Assembly: GCF_023101145.1 (NCBI RefSeq)
Contig: NZ_CP073714.1
Span: forward strand, 1,364,001-1,428,000
Source: Paenibacillus pabuli
GTDB lineage: Bacteria; Bacillota; Bacilli; Paenibacillales; Paenibacillaceae
Reading direction: 5' to 3'
DNA length: 64,000 nucleotides
In this document: positions 1-8,268 of the stretch, one piece after another
How positions within the stretch are numbered: position 1 is the stretch's first letter
Layout of the letters: the number at the start of each line of letters is the position of its first letter
Position numbers and translations under genes: made by a program
The notes under the pieces: model-generated
The model's database searches: none
Told to the model about the DNA's origin: nothing
What the model saw: only the letters and a program-made list of their open reading frames with translations

Positions 1-1
1 G

Positions 2-433
2 AAACGTCATATTCATGAGCTTGGACGCGTGACGGAGCGCAGGGTGCAGTTGATGTTGACCAATGGAACTGAGGAATTAACGGCTATTGTTGAGACAAAG
101 GAAACCGTGGAAGGCAGAGTACGCAGCAGCAATATTACGGTGAACGAAGTTCAAGGCATTGCTTTTGACCATGCAAAAATCATTTATTACGCGCTGGAAC
201 GTCTGCGGGCCAAGGTAGAATATACGGATATTGCTTTTAATCTGATGCCGGAGACATTTACATTAACCGCTCTTCAGAAAGTATACGAGACCATCAGTGG
301 CAAAAAACTGCTGGCTGCCGCTTTCCGGCGCAAAATCGCCGATTGGGTCATCGAAACGGGGGAGTATACGGGGAATGCAGGCCATCGGCCATCCCGTTTA
401 TACAAACTGAACCCGGAAAGATTGGCCCCATAA
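2..433 (+). CDS. NUDIX-type regulator, C-terminal winged-helix part (5' truncated)
   Basis: The reading frame is open to the left edge, so only the last ~144 codons are present; GTG at 29 is probably internal. What remains has the features of the DNA-binding half of NrtR-like NUDIX regulators: a segment IAFDHAKIIYYALERLR, then FNLMPETFTL and a winged helix ending RPSRLYKLNP. In that family an N-terminal NUDIX-like domain senses ADP-ribose or related NAD metabolites and the winged helix represses NAD-related genes. The NUDIX box lies outside the window, so catalytic competence cannot be judged. It is 18 bp upstream of a NADAR gene and reads into an ADP-ribose operon, which fits a local metabolite-responsive regulator (inference). 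Confidence 0.8.
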   Translation, partial: KRHIHELGRVTERRVQLMLTNGTEELTAIVETKETVEGRVRSSNITVNEVQGIAFDHAKIIYYALERLRAKVEYTDIAFNLMPETFTLTALQKVYETISGKKLLAAAFRRKIADWVIETGEYTGNAGHRPSRLYKLNPERLAP

Positions 434-451
434 AGTTAGGAGGGAATATCG

Positions 452-949
452 ATGGAGAAGTTTACATTTTTCTGGCGCACAGCGTCGCCGTTCTCACAGT
501 GGCACCCGGCGGATTTTACGGTGAATGGCGTTCATTACACCAGTGCGGAGCAGTATATGATGCACCAGAAAGCACTGCTGTTCGGCGATCAGATCATAGC
601 AGAGAAGATCCTGAAAGCAAGCTCCGCTTCTGTACAAAAAAAGCTGGGCAGACAGGTCTCAGGGTTCGACCAAACGGTATGGGAAGCGGAGTGCAAGCGC
701 ATTGTCTATGAAGGCAATGAGGCCAAATTCACCCAAAACGAACAACTGCTGACCACGCTGCTAGCTACCTGCGGAACGACTCTCGTAGAGGCAAGTCCGG
801 ATGATCGTATCTGGGGCGTTGGACTGGCGGAAGAAGACCCGCGTATTCGCAGCAGAAGAACGTGGCGGGGTACCAACTGGCTGGGTGAAATTCTCACCCG
901 ACTTAGAGAAGATATAGGAAGTGATGAAGATGAACAACCAACCACATAA
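452..949 (+). CDS. NADAR/YbiA-like N-glycosidase family protein
   Basis: 165 aa, matching the NADAR (NAD and ADP-ribose) domain over its full length. Visible family blocks: SPFSQW (12-17), SAEQYMMHQKA (31-41, including the conserved acidic residue), LGRQ (66-69), KFTQN (92-96), LVEASPDDRIWGVGL (111-125) and GTNWLG (140-145). NADAR proteins act on N-glycosidic bonds of riboflavin intermediates (YbiA) or remove ADP-ribose from guanine in nucleic acid (DarG-like antitoxin function). Start ATG 452 has AGGAGG at 439-444. It overlaps the next gene by 20 bp, indicating translational coupling. Which substrate it uses cannot be read from sequence, but its neighbours favour ADP-ribose removal (inference). 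Confidence 0.88.
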   Translation: MEKFTFFWRTASPFSQWHPADFTVNGVHYTSAEQYMMHQKALLFGDQIIAEKILKASSASVQKKLGRQVSGFDQTVWEAECKRIVYEGNEAKFTQNEQLLTTLLATCGTTLVEASPDDRIWGVGLAEEDPRIRSRRTWRGTNWLGEILTRLREDIGSDEDEQPTT

Positions 950-1892
950 GAACGATAATCAGAGTAACAACAATCAGAACAACAATCGCAGTAAAACAAC
1001 AGGCTTCAACAGCATGAAGAGCACCGATGCACGATCCAAACGATCTCGTATTGCCCACCAGACGCTCGCTATTCTGGAGGCAGGCGAATACATGAACGGA
1101 TATGATCGCAGGGTTCAGATCGATGTTGATTTACAGCGAGCGATCCAAGATTCGGTCTTATACCGCCCAACGGAGCTTGTCGCTCTTCGAGAAAAGCGAA
1201 GTAAAGAAATGGCTCAATTGCAGCCTCCTGCCGAAACCTCAACCGTTCGTATTGAGGTGACGGGTGAGACCACACTCGCTGCCGCTTCACGCCTTTCTGT
1301 GGATGAAGGAAGGGAAGATGTCGTTTGCCTGAACTTTGCTTCAGCGAAAAATCCCGGCGGCGGCTTCCTGGGAGGAAGCCAGGCACAGGAGGAAAGCTTG
1401 GCCCGTGCTACAGGCCTGTACCCATGTATCGCCCAAATGAACGAAATGTATGATTACAATCGCAAGCAGCGTTCTTGTTTTTACTCGGATTACATGATCT
1501 ATTCGCCTAATGTTCCGGTGATTCGTGATGACGAGGACCAGCTGCTCGACAAATACCATCTGGCGGCATTCATCACAGCGCCAGCTGTAAATGCTGGAGT
1601 CGTGAGAGAGCGGGAAGATGCCGATGATCAGCAGATTGAGTCCGTCATGAAAGAGCGCATTCGCTATATTCTGGACGTGGCCGCGCTGCAAGGGCACCGA
1701 ACTATTGTTCTTGGTGCATATGGCTGCGGCGTATTTAGAAATGATCCGGAGAAGGTAGCGAAGTATTTCCATGATGTGTTGGTGGGAGAGTACTTCCGGT
1801 CTTCCTTTGAACGTATCGTGTTTGCCGTATTCGACCGGACAGCGGGACAAAAAACGTTCAAGACGTTTAAGAATCGTTTCGCGGCAGAGTGA
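930..1892 (+). CDS. Bacterial PARG-like protein (TIGR02452/DUF2263 family)
   Basis: About 320 aa. The signature of poly(ADP-ribose) glycohydrolases is intact: NPGGGFLGGS followed by QAQEESLARATGLYPC, i.e. the GGG loop at residues ~143-145 and the QEE catalytic triplet at ~153-155. A macro-type core follows, with LGAYGCGVFRNDP near the C-terminus. These enzymes hydrolyse ribose-ribose or terminal ADP-ribose bonds. The first ~30 residues are an Asn/Gln-rich low-complexity leader not expected in the family core. ATG 930 is chosen over GTG 921/ATG 924 because AGGAAG (916-921) has correct spacing only for 930. The start lies inside the NADAR gene. Confidence 0.88.
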   Translation: MNNQPHKNDNQSNNNQNNNRSKTTGFNSMKSTDARSKRSRIAHQTLAILEAGEYMNGYDRRVQIDVDLQRAIQDSVLYRPTELVALREKRSKEMAQLQPPAETSTVRIEVTGETTLAAASRLSVDEGREDVVCLNFASAKNPGGGFLGGSQAQEESLARATGLYPCIAQMNEMYDYNRKQRSCFYSDYMIYSPNVPVIRDDEDQLLDKYHLAAFITAPAVNAGVVREREDADDQQIESVMKERIRYILDVAALQGHRTIVLGAYGCGVFRNDPEKVAKYFHDVLVGEYFRSSFERIVFAVFDRTAGQKTFKTFKNRFAAE

Positions 1893-1938
1893 CTTGGCGC
1901 AGTTTGAAAGTTATAAAGTGGTAAGGGAGAGGACAAGT

Positions 1939-2361
1939 ATGGAGTTTCGCGAAATACAGCAGGATTTGTTTGCCATGGATGATCAGTACACACTTGCACA
2001 CTGTATTTCCGCCGATGCCCGGATGGGAGCAGGCATTGCGGTACAGTTTCGGCAGCGATTTGGATTGGAGGTTCTCCAGGAACAGGCGCAGCAGGAGCCG
2101 CTTGAGATCGGACAATGTTATCCGGTAGGAAGGACACTGAATTTGGTTACGAAGGCCAGATTTTCGAACAAGCCAACCTATCAGTCGTTTACCCGTGCCG
2201 TTGAATCCATGCGTGATATCTGCGTTAGCGACGGGCTTAACCAATTGGCTATGCCACAGATTGGCTGCGGACTGGACAGGTTGAAGTGGGATAAGGTGAG
2301 GGGCATTATTCAGGATGCTTTTGCCGAAACGGATGTTGAGATCGTCGTTTGTACCTTGTGA
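1939..2361 (+). CDS. TARG1/OARD1-like macro domain ADP-ribosyl hydrolase
   Basis: 140 aa single macro domain. It resembles human TARG1 closely in the parts that can be recalled: AHCISADARMGAGIAVQF near the N-terminus, a VTKARFSNKPTY segment and MPQIGCGLDRLKW. The TARG1 catalytic lysine and aspartate have clear counterparts here, K72 in VTK and D113 in GCGLD. TARG1 proteins remove ADP-ribose from acidic side chains and from ADP-ribosylated DNA, and hydrolyse O-acetyl-ADP-ribose. AAGGGAGAGG at 1923-1932 precedes ATG 1939; a longer upstream frame overlapping the PARG gene is unlikely. Last gene of the operon, followed by a terminator. Confidence 0.9.
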   Translation: MEFREIQQDLFAMDDQYTLAHCISADARMGAGIAVQFRQRFGLEVLQEQAQQEPLEIGQCYPVGRTLNLVTKARFSNKPTYQSFTRAVESMRDICVSDGLNQLAMPQIGCGLDRLKWDKVRGIIQDAFAETDVEIVVCTL

Positions 2362-2410
2362 TTAGGCCATGCCAACGGCTTTTCATCTACAGGAATACAA
2401 GTATGGATAC

Positions 2411-2488
2411 AAAAAACCTCTGCTTTGAGCGGATGGAGAGAGAGCATGTTAGCTGACTCTGTTCCGATCTTCAAAGAGAGGTTTTTTT
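2411..2488. terminator. Bidirectional terminator between convergent operons
   Basis: AAAAAACCTCT at 2411 and AGAGAGGTTTTTTT ending 2488 form complementary arms around a ~45 nt loop, with A/T runs on both outer sides. It sits between the ADP-ribose operon (+) and the siderophore operon (-), so it can serve both. Confidence 0.6.
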
Positions 2489-2523
2489 GATGCTTTTATT
2501 TACAATCTTGTGTAATGGTCAAT

Positions 2524-3471
2524 TTACTTTTTGGAGAACATTTCTTTGGCTTCATCCATGGCCATTTTATTGCCGATCGAAGAATAGTCCAACCAAGGTT
2601 GAGCACCGATCGGATAGACATGACCTGCTTTGACAGCCTTCAGTCCTTGCCAGATCGGATTGTTTTGCAGTTCTTTGAACATGTTCTGGGCTTCATCATC
2701 CGAGTTCACAACCACAAAGATCGCATCTGCATCAAAGTCTGGCAGTACTTCACGGGAAATGACCTGATACGGTTTGGACGAATCAAATTCCTCAATGCCT
2801 TTAGCTGGAGTTAACCCCAGGTCTTCATACAAAATTGGGCCCATGGGACGGCGTGTACTGAACACACGCAATTCTTTGGCGGTAACACGGATAGCCATTA
2901 CGGTGCCGTCACCAATTGTATCATGGATCAGGGATTTCACTTCTTCCGTTTCTGTCGCATAATCCTGAATGTATTGCTCAGCTTCTTTCTCGCGGTTCAC
3001 CAGTTTACCAATGTCTTTCAGGTGGTCGCGCCACGTGCCATCATCCAGGTTGAAGACGTGTACAGGAGCAATTTTCTCGAATTTGGCAATATCATCACCG
3101 GAGAATTCTTCGTCCAGATAGATGACATCCGGTTTCAGAGCAAGTAGGGCTTCCATATCCGGGTCCTTCACGGGACCGAGCGGCGTTGTATTTTGAAGCC
3201 GGTCAGCAACATGGGACAGGAAGGCTTTGGCTTCCCCGCCAATCACCGAACCAACCGGTGTAATACCGAGAGACAGCAGGTCATTGGTCAGATGGATCGA
3301 CATGGATGCGATGCGTTGTTCTCCAGAAGCGGAATGGGTATCCTGTGTAGCGTTCGAAGTGTCCGTAGTAGAACCTTCCGAAGCAGAGGATGAATTATTG
3401 GCGTTCCCACAGGCTGCGAGTACCAGCACCAGACAGATGCTCATGAAGAGCATAAGGTTTTTCTTTAACAT
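2524..3471 (-). CDS. Siderophore ABC transporter substrate-binding lipoprotein
   Basis: 315 aa. Signal peptide with lipobox LVLAAC, then a Ser/Thr-rich linker and a class III (FhuD/FeuA-type) binding fold: RIASMSIHLTNDLLSLG, a central ALLALKPDVIYLDEE and a C-terminal IGAQPWLDYSSIGNKMAMDE. It would be a lipid-anchored receptor on the outer face of the membrane, delivering ferric siderophore to the two upstream permeases. ATG 3471 gives the natural signal peptide; an AAGGAG lies ~12 nt upstream. No ATPase gene is in the operon, so the system must borrow one encoded elsewhere, as Bacillus Feu/Yfi systems do with YusV (family knowledge). Siderophore identity is not readable. Confidence 0.88.
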   Translation of the reverse strand: MLKKNLMLFMSICLVLVLAACGNANNSSSASEGSTTDTSNATQDTHSASGEQRIASMSIHLTNDLLSLGITPVGSVIGGEAKAFLSHVADRLQNTTPLGPVKDPDMEALLALKPDVIYLDEEFSGDDIAKFEKIAPVHVFNLDDGTWRDHLKDIGKLVNREKEAEQYIQDYATETEEVKSLIHDTIGDGTVMAIRVTAKELRVFSTRRPMGPILYEDLGLTPAKGIEEFDSSKPYQVISREVLPDFDADAIFVVVNSDDEAQNMFKELQNNPIWQGLKAVKAGHVYPIGAQPWLDYSSIGNKMAMDEAKEMFSKK

Positions 3472-3564
3472 GGGTAATCTCAATCTCCTTGAACATCTCA
3501 TAGATGTAGTTTTTTAAGTTGAATATGACGGTTGGGATGCATTTAAATTGCTCCGATAGAGCCA

Positions 3565-4581
3565 CTATTTGGTTCGTACCAGCAGATATAAAAAGTAAGG
3601 TGCGCCGATCGCCGCGACCACGACGCCTGCCGGAATGGAATTGGGCTGAAAGATCGTTCGCCCGACGGTATCGGCAGCAACCAGAATCACCATGCCAATG
3701 AGTCCTGCGGCTGGGATCAGATGGCGATGCATCGGGCCAACCAGTCTGCGGGCCAGATGCGGCGCCGCCAGACCAATGAATCCGATCCCACCGGCCATGG
3801 ACACACTGACGGCAGATAATGCGACCGTACACAATAGCAAAATAACACGTTGGGATCTGACGGGTGTACCGATACTGGTCGCGGCAGCATCTCCCAGATT
3901 GAAGGCATCCAGCGTTTTGGAGCGGCTCCATATGTACGAGATGCACAGTACAATCCATGGAAGCAGCGCTTGAACATGAACCCAGTCTCTGCCCCAGACG
4001 CTGCCTGCCAGCCAGCGGGCGGCGAAGGAATAGGTGTCTTCATCCAAACGCAGGGACAGATAGAGCGTCAGGGCATGGAAACCGGCTGCTACGGCAATGC
4101 CCACCAGAATTAGTTTAATGGGGGATACTCCGTTATGTCGGTCATAGGATAGCAGCATGATAATCAACGCTGCGGCGACACTGCCTGCAAAAGCAAACAA
4201 CGGAATCAGCAAAGCAACCGAACCATTCATGGAATGGGAGAAGCTTACAAATACCATCAATCCAAAAGCTGCTCCTGCATGCAAGCCAAGGATGCCCGGA
4301 TCGGCCAATGGATTACGTGTAATGCCTTGCAGCGCAGCACCAGCCACACCGAGTCCCGCTCCGGCGAGTACAGTGACCAGAATCCGTGGCAGTCGATAGT
4401 CGAACAATACAATCTGATCATCCGGCGTACCATAGCCAAGCAGGGTGTGAATCACGGCTATTGGGGACAGACGAATTGTTCCCGAGTTGAGGCTGATCAC
4501 GATAACGGCACAGGCGATGCAGAGAAGCGTAACGCTGACCGCTATGGAACGTTTGCCCCGTGAAGGTGCGTTGGTGTTCAT
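3565..4581 (-). CDS. FecCD-family siderophore ABC permease (second subunit)
   Basis: 338 aa, hydrophobic throughout with about nine to ten membrane segments. FecCD hallmarks are present: LPRILVTVLAGAGLGVAGA near residue 60, GITRNPLADPGILGLHAGA next, and GFIGLAAPHLARRLVGP near the C-terminus. ATG 4581 starts directly after the stop of the preceding permease (2 bp gap), so the two are translationally coupled and likely form a heterodimeric channel. Acts in the cytoplasmic membrane in ferric-siderophore import. Confidence 0.9.
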   Translation of the reverse strand: MNTNAPSRGKRSIAVSVTLLCIACAVIVISLNSGTIRLSPIAVIHTLLGYGTPDDQIVLFDYRLPRILVTVLAGAGLGVAGAALQGITRNPLADPGILGLHAGAAFGLMVFVSFSHSMNGSVALLIPLFAFAGSVAAALIIMLLSYDRHNGVSPIKLILVGIAVAAGFHALTLYLSLRLDEDTYSFAARWLAGSVWGRDWVHVQALLPWIVLCISYIWSRSKTLDAFNLGDAAATSIGTPVRSQRVILLLCTVALSAVSVSMAGGIGFIGLAAPHLARRLVGPMHRHLIPAAGLIGMVILVAADTVGRTIFQPNSIPAGVVVAAIGAPYFLYLLVRTK

Positions 4582-4583
4582 CG

Positions 4584-5630
4584 CTATAAGGCCCTCCTTT
4601 CTTTTCGGGCCAGATAGAGGAAGAAGGGTACACCGACAAAGGCGACCATAATGCCTACAGCCAGTTCCTGAGGCGGGTTCACAATGCGTGATCCCAGATC
4701 GGCGAGCACCAGCAGGACAGCTCCAAGCAGGGAGGACATCGGAATGATGAGTCGATAATCCACACCAACCCATTTGCGGGAAATATGCGGAATGACCAGT
4801 CCAACAAAGCCGATCGAGCCTACAGCAGATACGGATACCCCAGCCAGCACAACAACCGCGGTCAAGGCAAACAGCCTGGTCCAGCGGAGGTTGATTCCGA
4901 GATTAATGGCGACTTCCTCTCCCAGCGACATGAGGGAGATCCGGCGAGCCATGGGCATGATGAGCACGAGAGTGACCAGAAGAACGGGCAGAATCAGCTT
5001 CAGATGCCGCCATTCAATTCCCCCGAAGCCCCCCGCATACCAGAAGGCCAAATCCTGACTTAAGTCGAAATATATGGCGACACCAGTGCTGAGGGAACTC
5101 AGCATGGCTGCAATAACAGCACCCGCAACGGTAAGTCTGATAGACGTTAGGCCTCCGGGTGCCGCCATACCCAGCAGGAAAATGAGCAGTGTGCCGAGAA
5201 CAGCTCCGGCAAATGACAGAAACATAATCCAGCCGTAGGGTAGTCCTGGCCAGAAGGCGAAGCTGAGCGCCACGACAAAGGTTGCTCCTGCATTGATTCC
5301 AAGGATGCCAGTGTCCGCCAGCGGATTGCGTGTTATACCCTGCATGAGCGCTCCTGCCACAGCGAAGGCAGCCCCGATGACAGCAGCAGCAATGACACGT
5401 GGCAGCCGTAATTCGTGAATAATCTGATGCGGCGTCAAAGCCGGGTTGTACTGAAATATGGCAGTCCATACGGTCTCCAGTGTGAGCCCCTTGGCACCAA
5501 GAGAAATGGCGACAAACATACTAAGCAGCAGTGCGGCAATGGCCGCCAAAAACATCAGGCCAACCGTCACTGCGGATTTTCGTGATTTGGACGGACGTTG
5601 TGATAGTCCCGGATGTTGAATGCGGGTCAC
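4584..5630 (-). CDS. FecCD-family siderophore ABC permease (first subunit)
   Basis: Up to 348 aa. LPRVIAAAVIGAAFAVAGA, GITRNPLADTGILGINAGA and GFVGLVIPHISRKWVG mark the FecCD permease family; partner of the next permease. The start is ambiguous. The first frame-compatible codon is GTG at 5630, but this GTG overlaps the ribosome binding site itself (AAAGGAG ends at the G of that GTG). The codon at normal 8 nt spacing is ATT (5619-5621), so translation may begin at a rare ATT start. First gene of the operon; a Fur box lies 35 bp upstream. Confidence 0.88.
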   Translation of the reverse strand: MTRIQHPGLSQRPSKSRKSAVTVGLMFLAAIAALLLSMFVAISLGAKGLTLETVWTAIFQYNPALTPHQIIHELRLPRVIAAAVIGAAFAVAGALMQGITRNPLADTGILGINAGATFVVALSFAFWPGLPYGWIMFLSFAGAVLGTLLIFLLGMAAPGGLTSIRLTVAGAVIAAMLSSLSTGVAIYFDLSQDLAFWYAGGFGGIEWRHLKLILPVLLVTLVLIMPMARRISLMSLGEEVAINLGINLRWTRLFALTAVVVLAGVSVSAVGSIGFVGLVIPHISRKWVGVDYRLIIPMSSLLGAVLLVLADLGSRIVNPPQELAVGIMVAFVGVPFFLYLARKERRAL

Positions 5631-5664
5631 TCCTTTGTTACCAACAACGCATTGTTGTTGTTAT

Positions 5665-5679
5665 TGATTATCATTATCA
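5665..5679 (-). promoter_or_regulatory. Fur box upstream of siderophore uptake operon
   Basis: On the minus strand this reads TGATAATGATAATCA, one base off the Bacillus Fur 7-1-7 consensus TGATAATnATTATCA. It lies between the regulator gene and the permease-permease-lipoprotein genes. Iron-dependent repression of the operon is inferred. Confidence 0.8.
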
Positions 5680-5757
5680 ATTAGTGAACATTATAAAATC
5701 TTAATTCAGGCCCGTACATGGCATAAATTAAGATTATAGAGATGGACATTTTTTAGA

Positions 5758-7476
5758 TTACAGAAATGCGGTATGGTTCGTCAACATAGAGAGCGCTTCA
5801 TCGAGCTGGATGTTGATGGAATACGGAGCGTATACCACCCATGAATTCCAGTCTATAACATGCACACGTCCAGCTTTTACCGCGGGATAGTTTTTCCACA
5901 ACGGATCAGCAGTAATATGTTGCAACAGGGTGTTGCGTTCATGCATGGACGTGACTGCAATCAGAAGTACATCCGCTTCGAGGCCATCCCATTCTCCAGG
6001 CGTGAAAGACATCCAATTGAATCCCACACCGGCAGGTTTGCCCGTTAGTTCCTTCTGAATTCGATCAGGAGGGGACAGCTGCAGGCTGCGGTAAAATACA
6101 TGACCGAAGTTGCGATTGCTGTACATGCGCGGACCTTTTGCAGTTAAGGTACAGATGGCAACGTTGACCTGACCTGCTGTCTCCCTGATCTTTTTGCGAG
6201 CCCGCTCCGCCTTGCGCTCATGCCGATCCAGCCACTCCTTTGCCGCTTGAGTGCGATCCACAATAGAGGCAATTTGTTGCAAATGACCGAACATGTCTGT
6301 CTGATTCCAAGGGATGGTGATGATTGGGGCTACATCTCCGATGTGTTCCATCGCTTTAGCAGCTGCATTGTCCTTGGTCAGAATCAAGTCGGGATTCACA
6401 TCAAGGAATGCCTGGCGTCCCTGTTCCCATGGTTCATAGGCATGGAATGGCAGTGTCAACGATTTGGGAACATGGGGCAGATGGCCTTGGATTTGAGCAG
6501 CGCATGGTGTGATGCCAAGAGTCATCAGGTGATCCGTGTATGGATAGGAGAGTGAGACGATATTTCGATGTACCTGCTTGGCATAGGAAGTTGGCGCATA
6601 ACCGGCATGGTTCCTGAAGCGGCGGCTGAAATAGAATTCATCCCGATAGCCTACCTGGCGGGCGATATCACGGATACGCAGATCTGAAGTCATGAGCCAT
6701 TCCTTGGCCCGATTCATTCGTAAATGAGTGATATATTCGATTGGATTTTTCTGCATCCGGCTTTTGAACAGCTGTGAAAAATACGACGGGTGCATACCGG
6801 CCAGTTCGGCCAGCTTCTCCAATTTGATTTCGTTCATATAGTTTTCCTGCATATACTGCAAGGTGGATCTGAGCCATTGTTCAGGCTCGTCCTGTCCTTC
6901 CGCATCCATCTGACCTTCCTGCGGCCAGAGCATATGAAGCAGATCGGTCAGAAGCAGCTGCACTTTCAGGCTGGTCTGTGAAGCTTCGGTAGTTAATTGT
7001 GCGGCAATTCGCTGTATCCCATAGTAAGGGCCCTGAATCCACCCTGTTACAGGTGAACCAAGCTCTCGCTCATATATTCGCCGTTCTTTTGTTTTCTCAG
7101 CAACCCGAAACAGATCGAAATGAATGATATACAGTTCAATCTCATGGTTCGTATCAGAGTAAAGCTCCAGGGATGTTCCCGGAGTGCACAAGAAGGCGGA
7201 CTTGCGGGCGACAAGGGATTCGATACCGTTTGCTACCAGCTTGCCCGTGAATTTGTGCATGTAGACAAAGGTATGGTGAGGAAGCTCGGTTTGACTCCAT
7301 TGCCAATGCGTATTCACGGTAACCAGCTCTGCCTGACGAAGTTCGAGCAGCGCATCGTTCAGAAAAGCATCCATTTCCGTACGTGTCATGGATTCTTTGT
7401 TGCTGTCCGGCTGCTCCGATTGTGTCAACATGTGGGCAGTATTTCGGTTCATATTGGTGCTGGGACGAGTTAACAT
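5758..7476 (-). CDS. AraC regulator fused to siderophore-binding domain (Btr-like)
   Basis: 572 aa, the domain order of Bacillus subtilis Btr. Residues ~1-200 are a cupin-like sensory region, ~210-310 carry the paired AraC helix-turn-helix (MHPSYFSQLFKSRMQKNPIEY and RDIARQVGYRDEFYFSRRF), and ~315-570 resemble a FeuA-type binding protein (SLSYPYTDHLMTLGITPCAA; PDLILTKDN). Btr binds its ferric siderophore in the cytosol and activates the uptake operon; the same role is inferred for the adjacent Fur-boxed operon. AAGGAGGTCACACC before ATG 7476 fixes the start. There is no export signal, consistent with a cytosolic receptor. Confidence 0.9.
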   Translation of the reverse strand: MLTRPSTNMNRNTAHMLTQSEQPDSNKESMTRTEMDAFLNDALLELRQAELVTVNTHWQWSQTELPHHTFVYMHKFTGKLVANGIESLVARKSAFLCTPGTSLELYSDTNHEIELYIIHFDLFRVAEKTKERRIYERELGSPVTGWIQGPYYGIQRIAAQLTTEASQTSLKVQLLLTDLLHMLWPQEGQMDAEGQDEPEQWLRSTLQYMQENYMNEIKLEKLAELAGMHPSYFSQLFKSRMQKNPIEYITHLRMNRAKEWLMTSDLRIRDIARQVGYRDEFYFSRRFRNHAGYAPTSYAKQVHRNIVSLSYPYTDHLMTLGITPCAAQIQGHLPHVPKSLTLPFHAYEPWEQGRQAFLDVNPDLILTKDNAAAKAMEHIGDVAPIITIPWNQTDMFGHLQQIASIVDRTQAAKEWLDRHERKAERARKKIRETAGQVNVAICTLTAKGPRMYSNRNFGHVFYRSLQLSPPDRIQKELTGKPAGVGFNWMSFTPGEWDGLEADVLLIAVTSMHERNTLLQHITADPLWKNYPAVKAGRVHVIDWNSWVVYAPYSINIQLDEALSMLTNHTAFL

Positions 7477-7509
7477 GGTGTGACCTCCTTTCCGGACAGA
7501 TGGGATGGA

Positions 7510-8259
7510 TTATAGGGAGCGCAGCCGCATATCCGATGTGAACCACTGTCGGTACGTCATCAGGCTGAGCAAAATGCTGGTAATGGCGGCTGAACTGGTA
7601 AAAGCAAATACGATTAAAATCTGATAACGAACAGCCTCAACGGGATCGGCACCCGCAATAATCATGCCTGTCATCATGCCAGGAAGCTGTACGAGTCCTA
7701 CCGTTTTCATGCCATCGATCGTGGGGATCATACTGGATTTTACGGAACGTTTCAATACGTCCTGAAAAGCACGTCTGGGTGTTGCGCCCAGTGCAAGCAG
7801 GGATTCAATCTCTCCTTTGGAGGATTCGACCTCACGCTTCATCTGATTCAGGAACAGCCCGGATACCACCATAGCATTACCAATAGTCATGCCGCTCAAA
7901 GGAATAATATACTGGGGCGTGGGTTCAACAATACCCAGACCTAACAACAGCCCCATCATGAGCAGCTCCGTTACGGTTATTGCAGCCGCAATATACAAGG
8001 AAATCCAGCGAAGTCCTTTACCGCGTTTGCCAGCATTAATGGAGGCTACTGTAATCATGAATCCGACAATGGCAATGATGAGAGCGGGATGATCCGAGTT
8101 AAAAATAAATTGAAGTACATATCCGACAAGCAGCAGCTGTACAGCAGAACGAATAGTGCCTATGGCGATATCCTTTTCAAGATCAAGCTTCTGCCAGACA
8201 GAGATGAGCATGGTGAGCATCACAAATATAATGGTGAAACTTAGCGCAATAAGAGACAT
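7510..8259 (-). CDS. fetB: FetB-type (UPF0014) ABC permease
   Basis: 249 aa with about six to seven membrane segments. Family blocks: AIGTIRSAVQLLLVGYVLQF, PLSGMTIGNAMVVSGLFLN and LPGMMTGMIIAGADPVEAV, the last being the conserved UPF0014 segment. In Escherichia coli FetAB exports iron and protects against peroxide stress. Here it follows the ATPase gene by 9 bp and lies next to the siderophore regulator, which fits iron homeostasis. AAGGAGA precedes ATG 8259. Confidence 0.88.
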   Translation of the reverse strand: MSLIALSFTIIFVMLTMLISVWQKLDLEKDIAIGTIRSAVQLLLVGYVLQFIFNSDHPALIIAIVGFMITVASINAGKRGKGLRWISLYIAAAITVTELLMMGLLLGLGIVEPTPQYIIPLSGMTIGNAMVVSGLFLNQMKREVESSKGEIESLLALGATPRRAFQDVLKRSVKSSMIPTIDGMKTVGLVQLPGMMTGMIIAGADPVEAVRYQILIVFAFTSSAAITSILLSLMTYRQWFTSDMRLRSL

Positions 8260-8268
8260 GATTTCTCC

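Noticed and set aside
415..711. Plus-strand ORF overlapping the NUDIX and NADAR genes (343-711)
   Set aside because: Out-of-frame shadow bridging two recognisable genes; no family features.
2..2361. DarTG toxin-antitoxin system
   Set aside because: No DarT-like ADP-ribosyltransferase is encoded in the visible sequence, and the macro protein is TARG1-like without the DarG C-terminal domain; left-edge neighbours cannot be checked.
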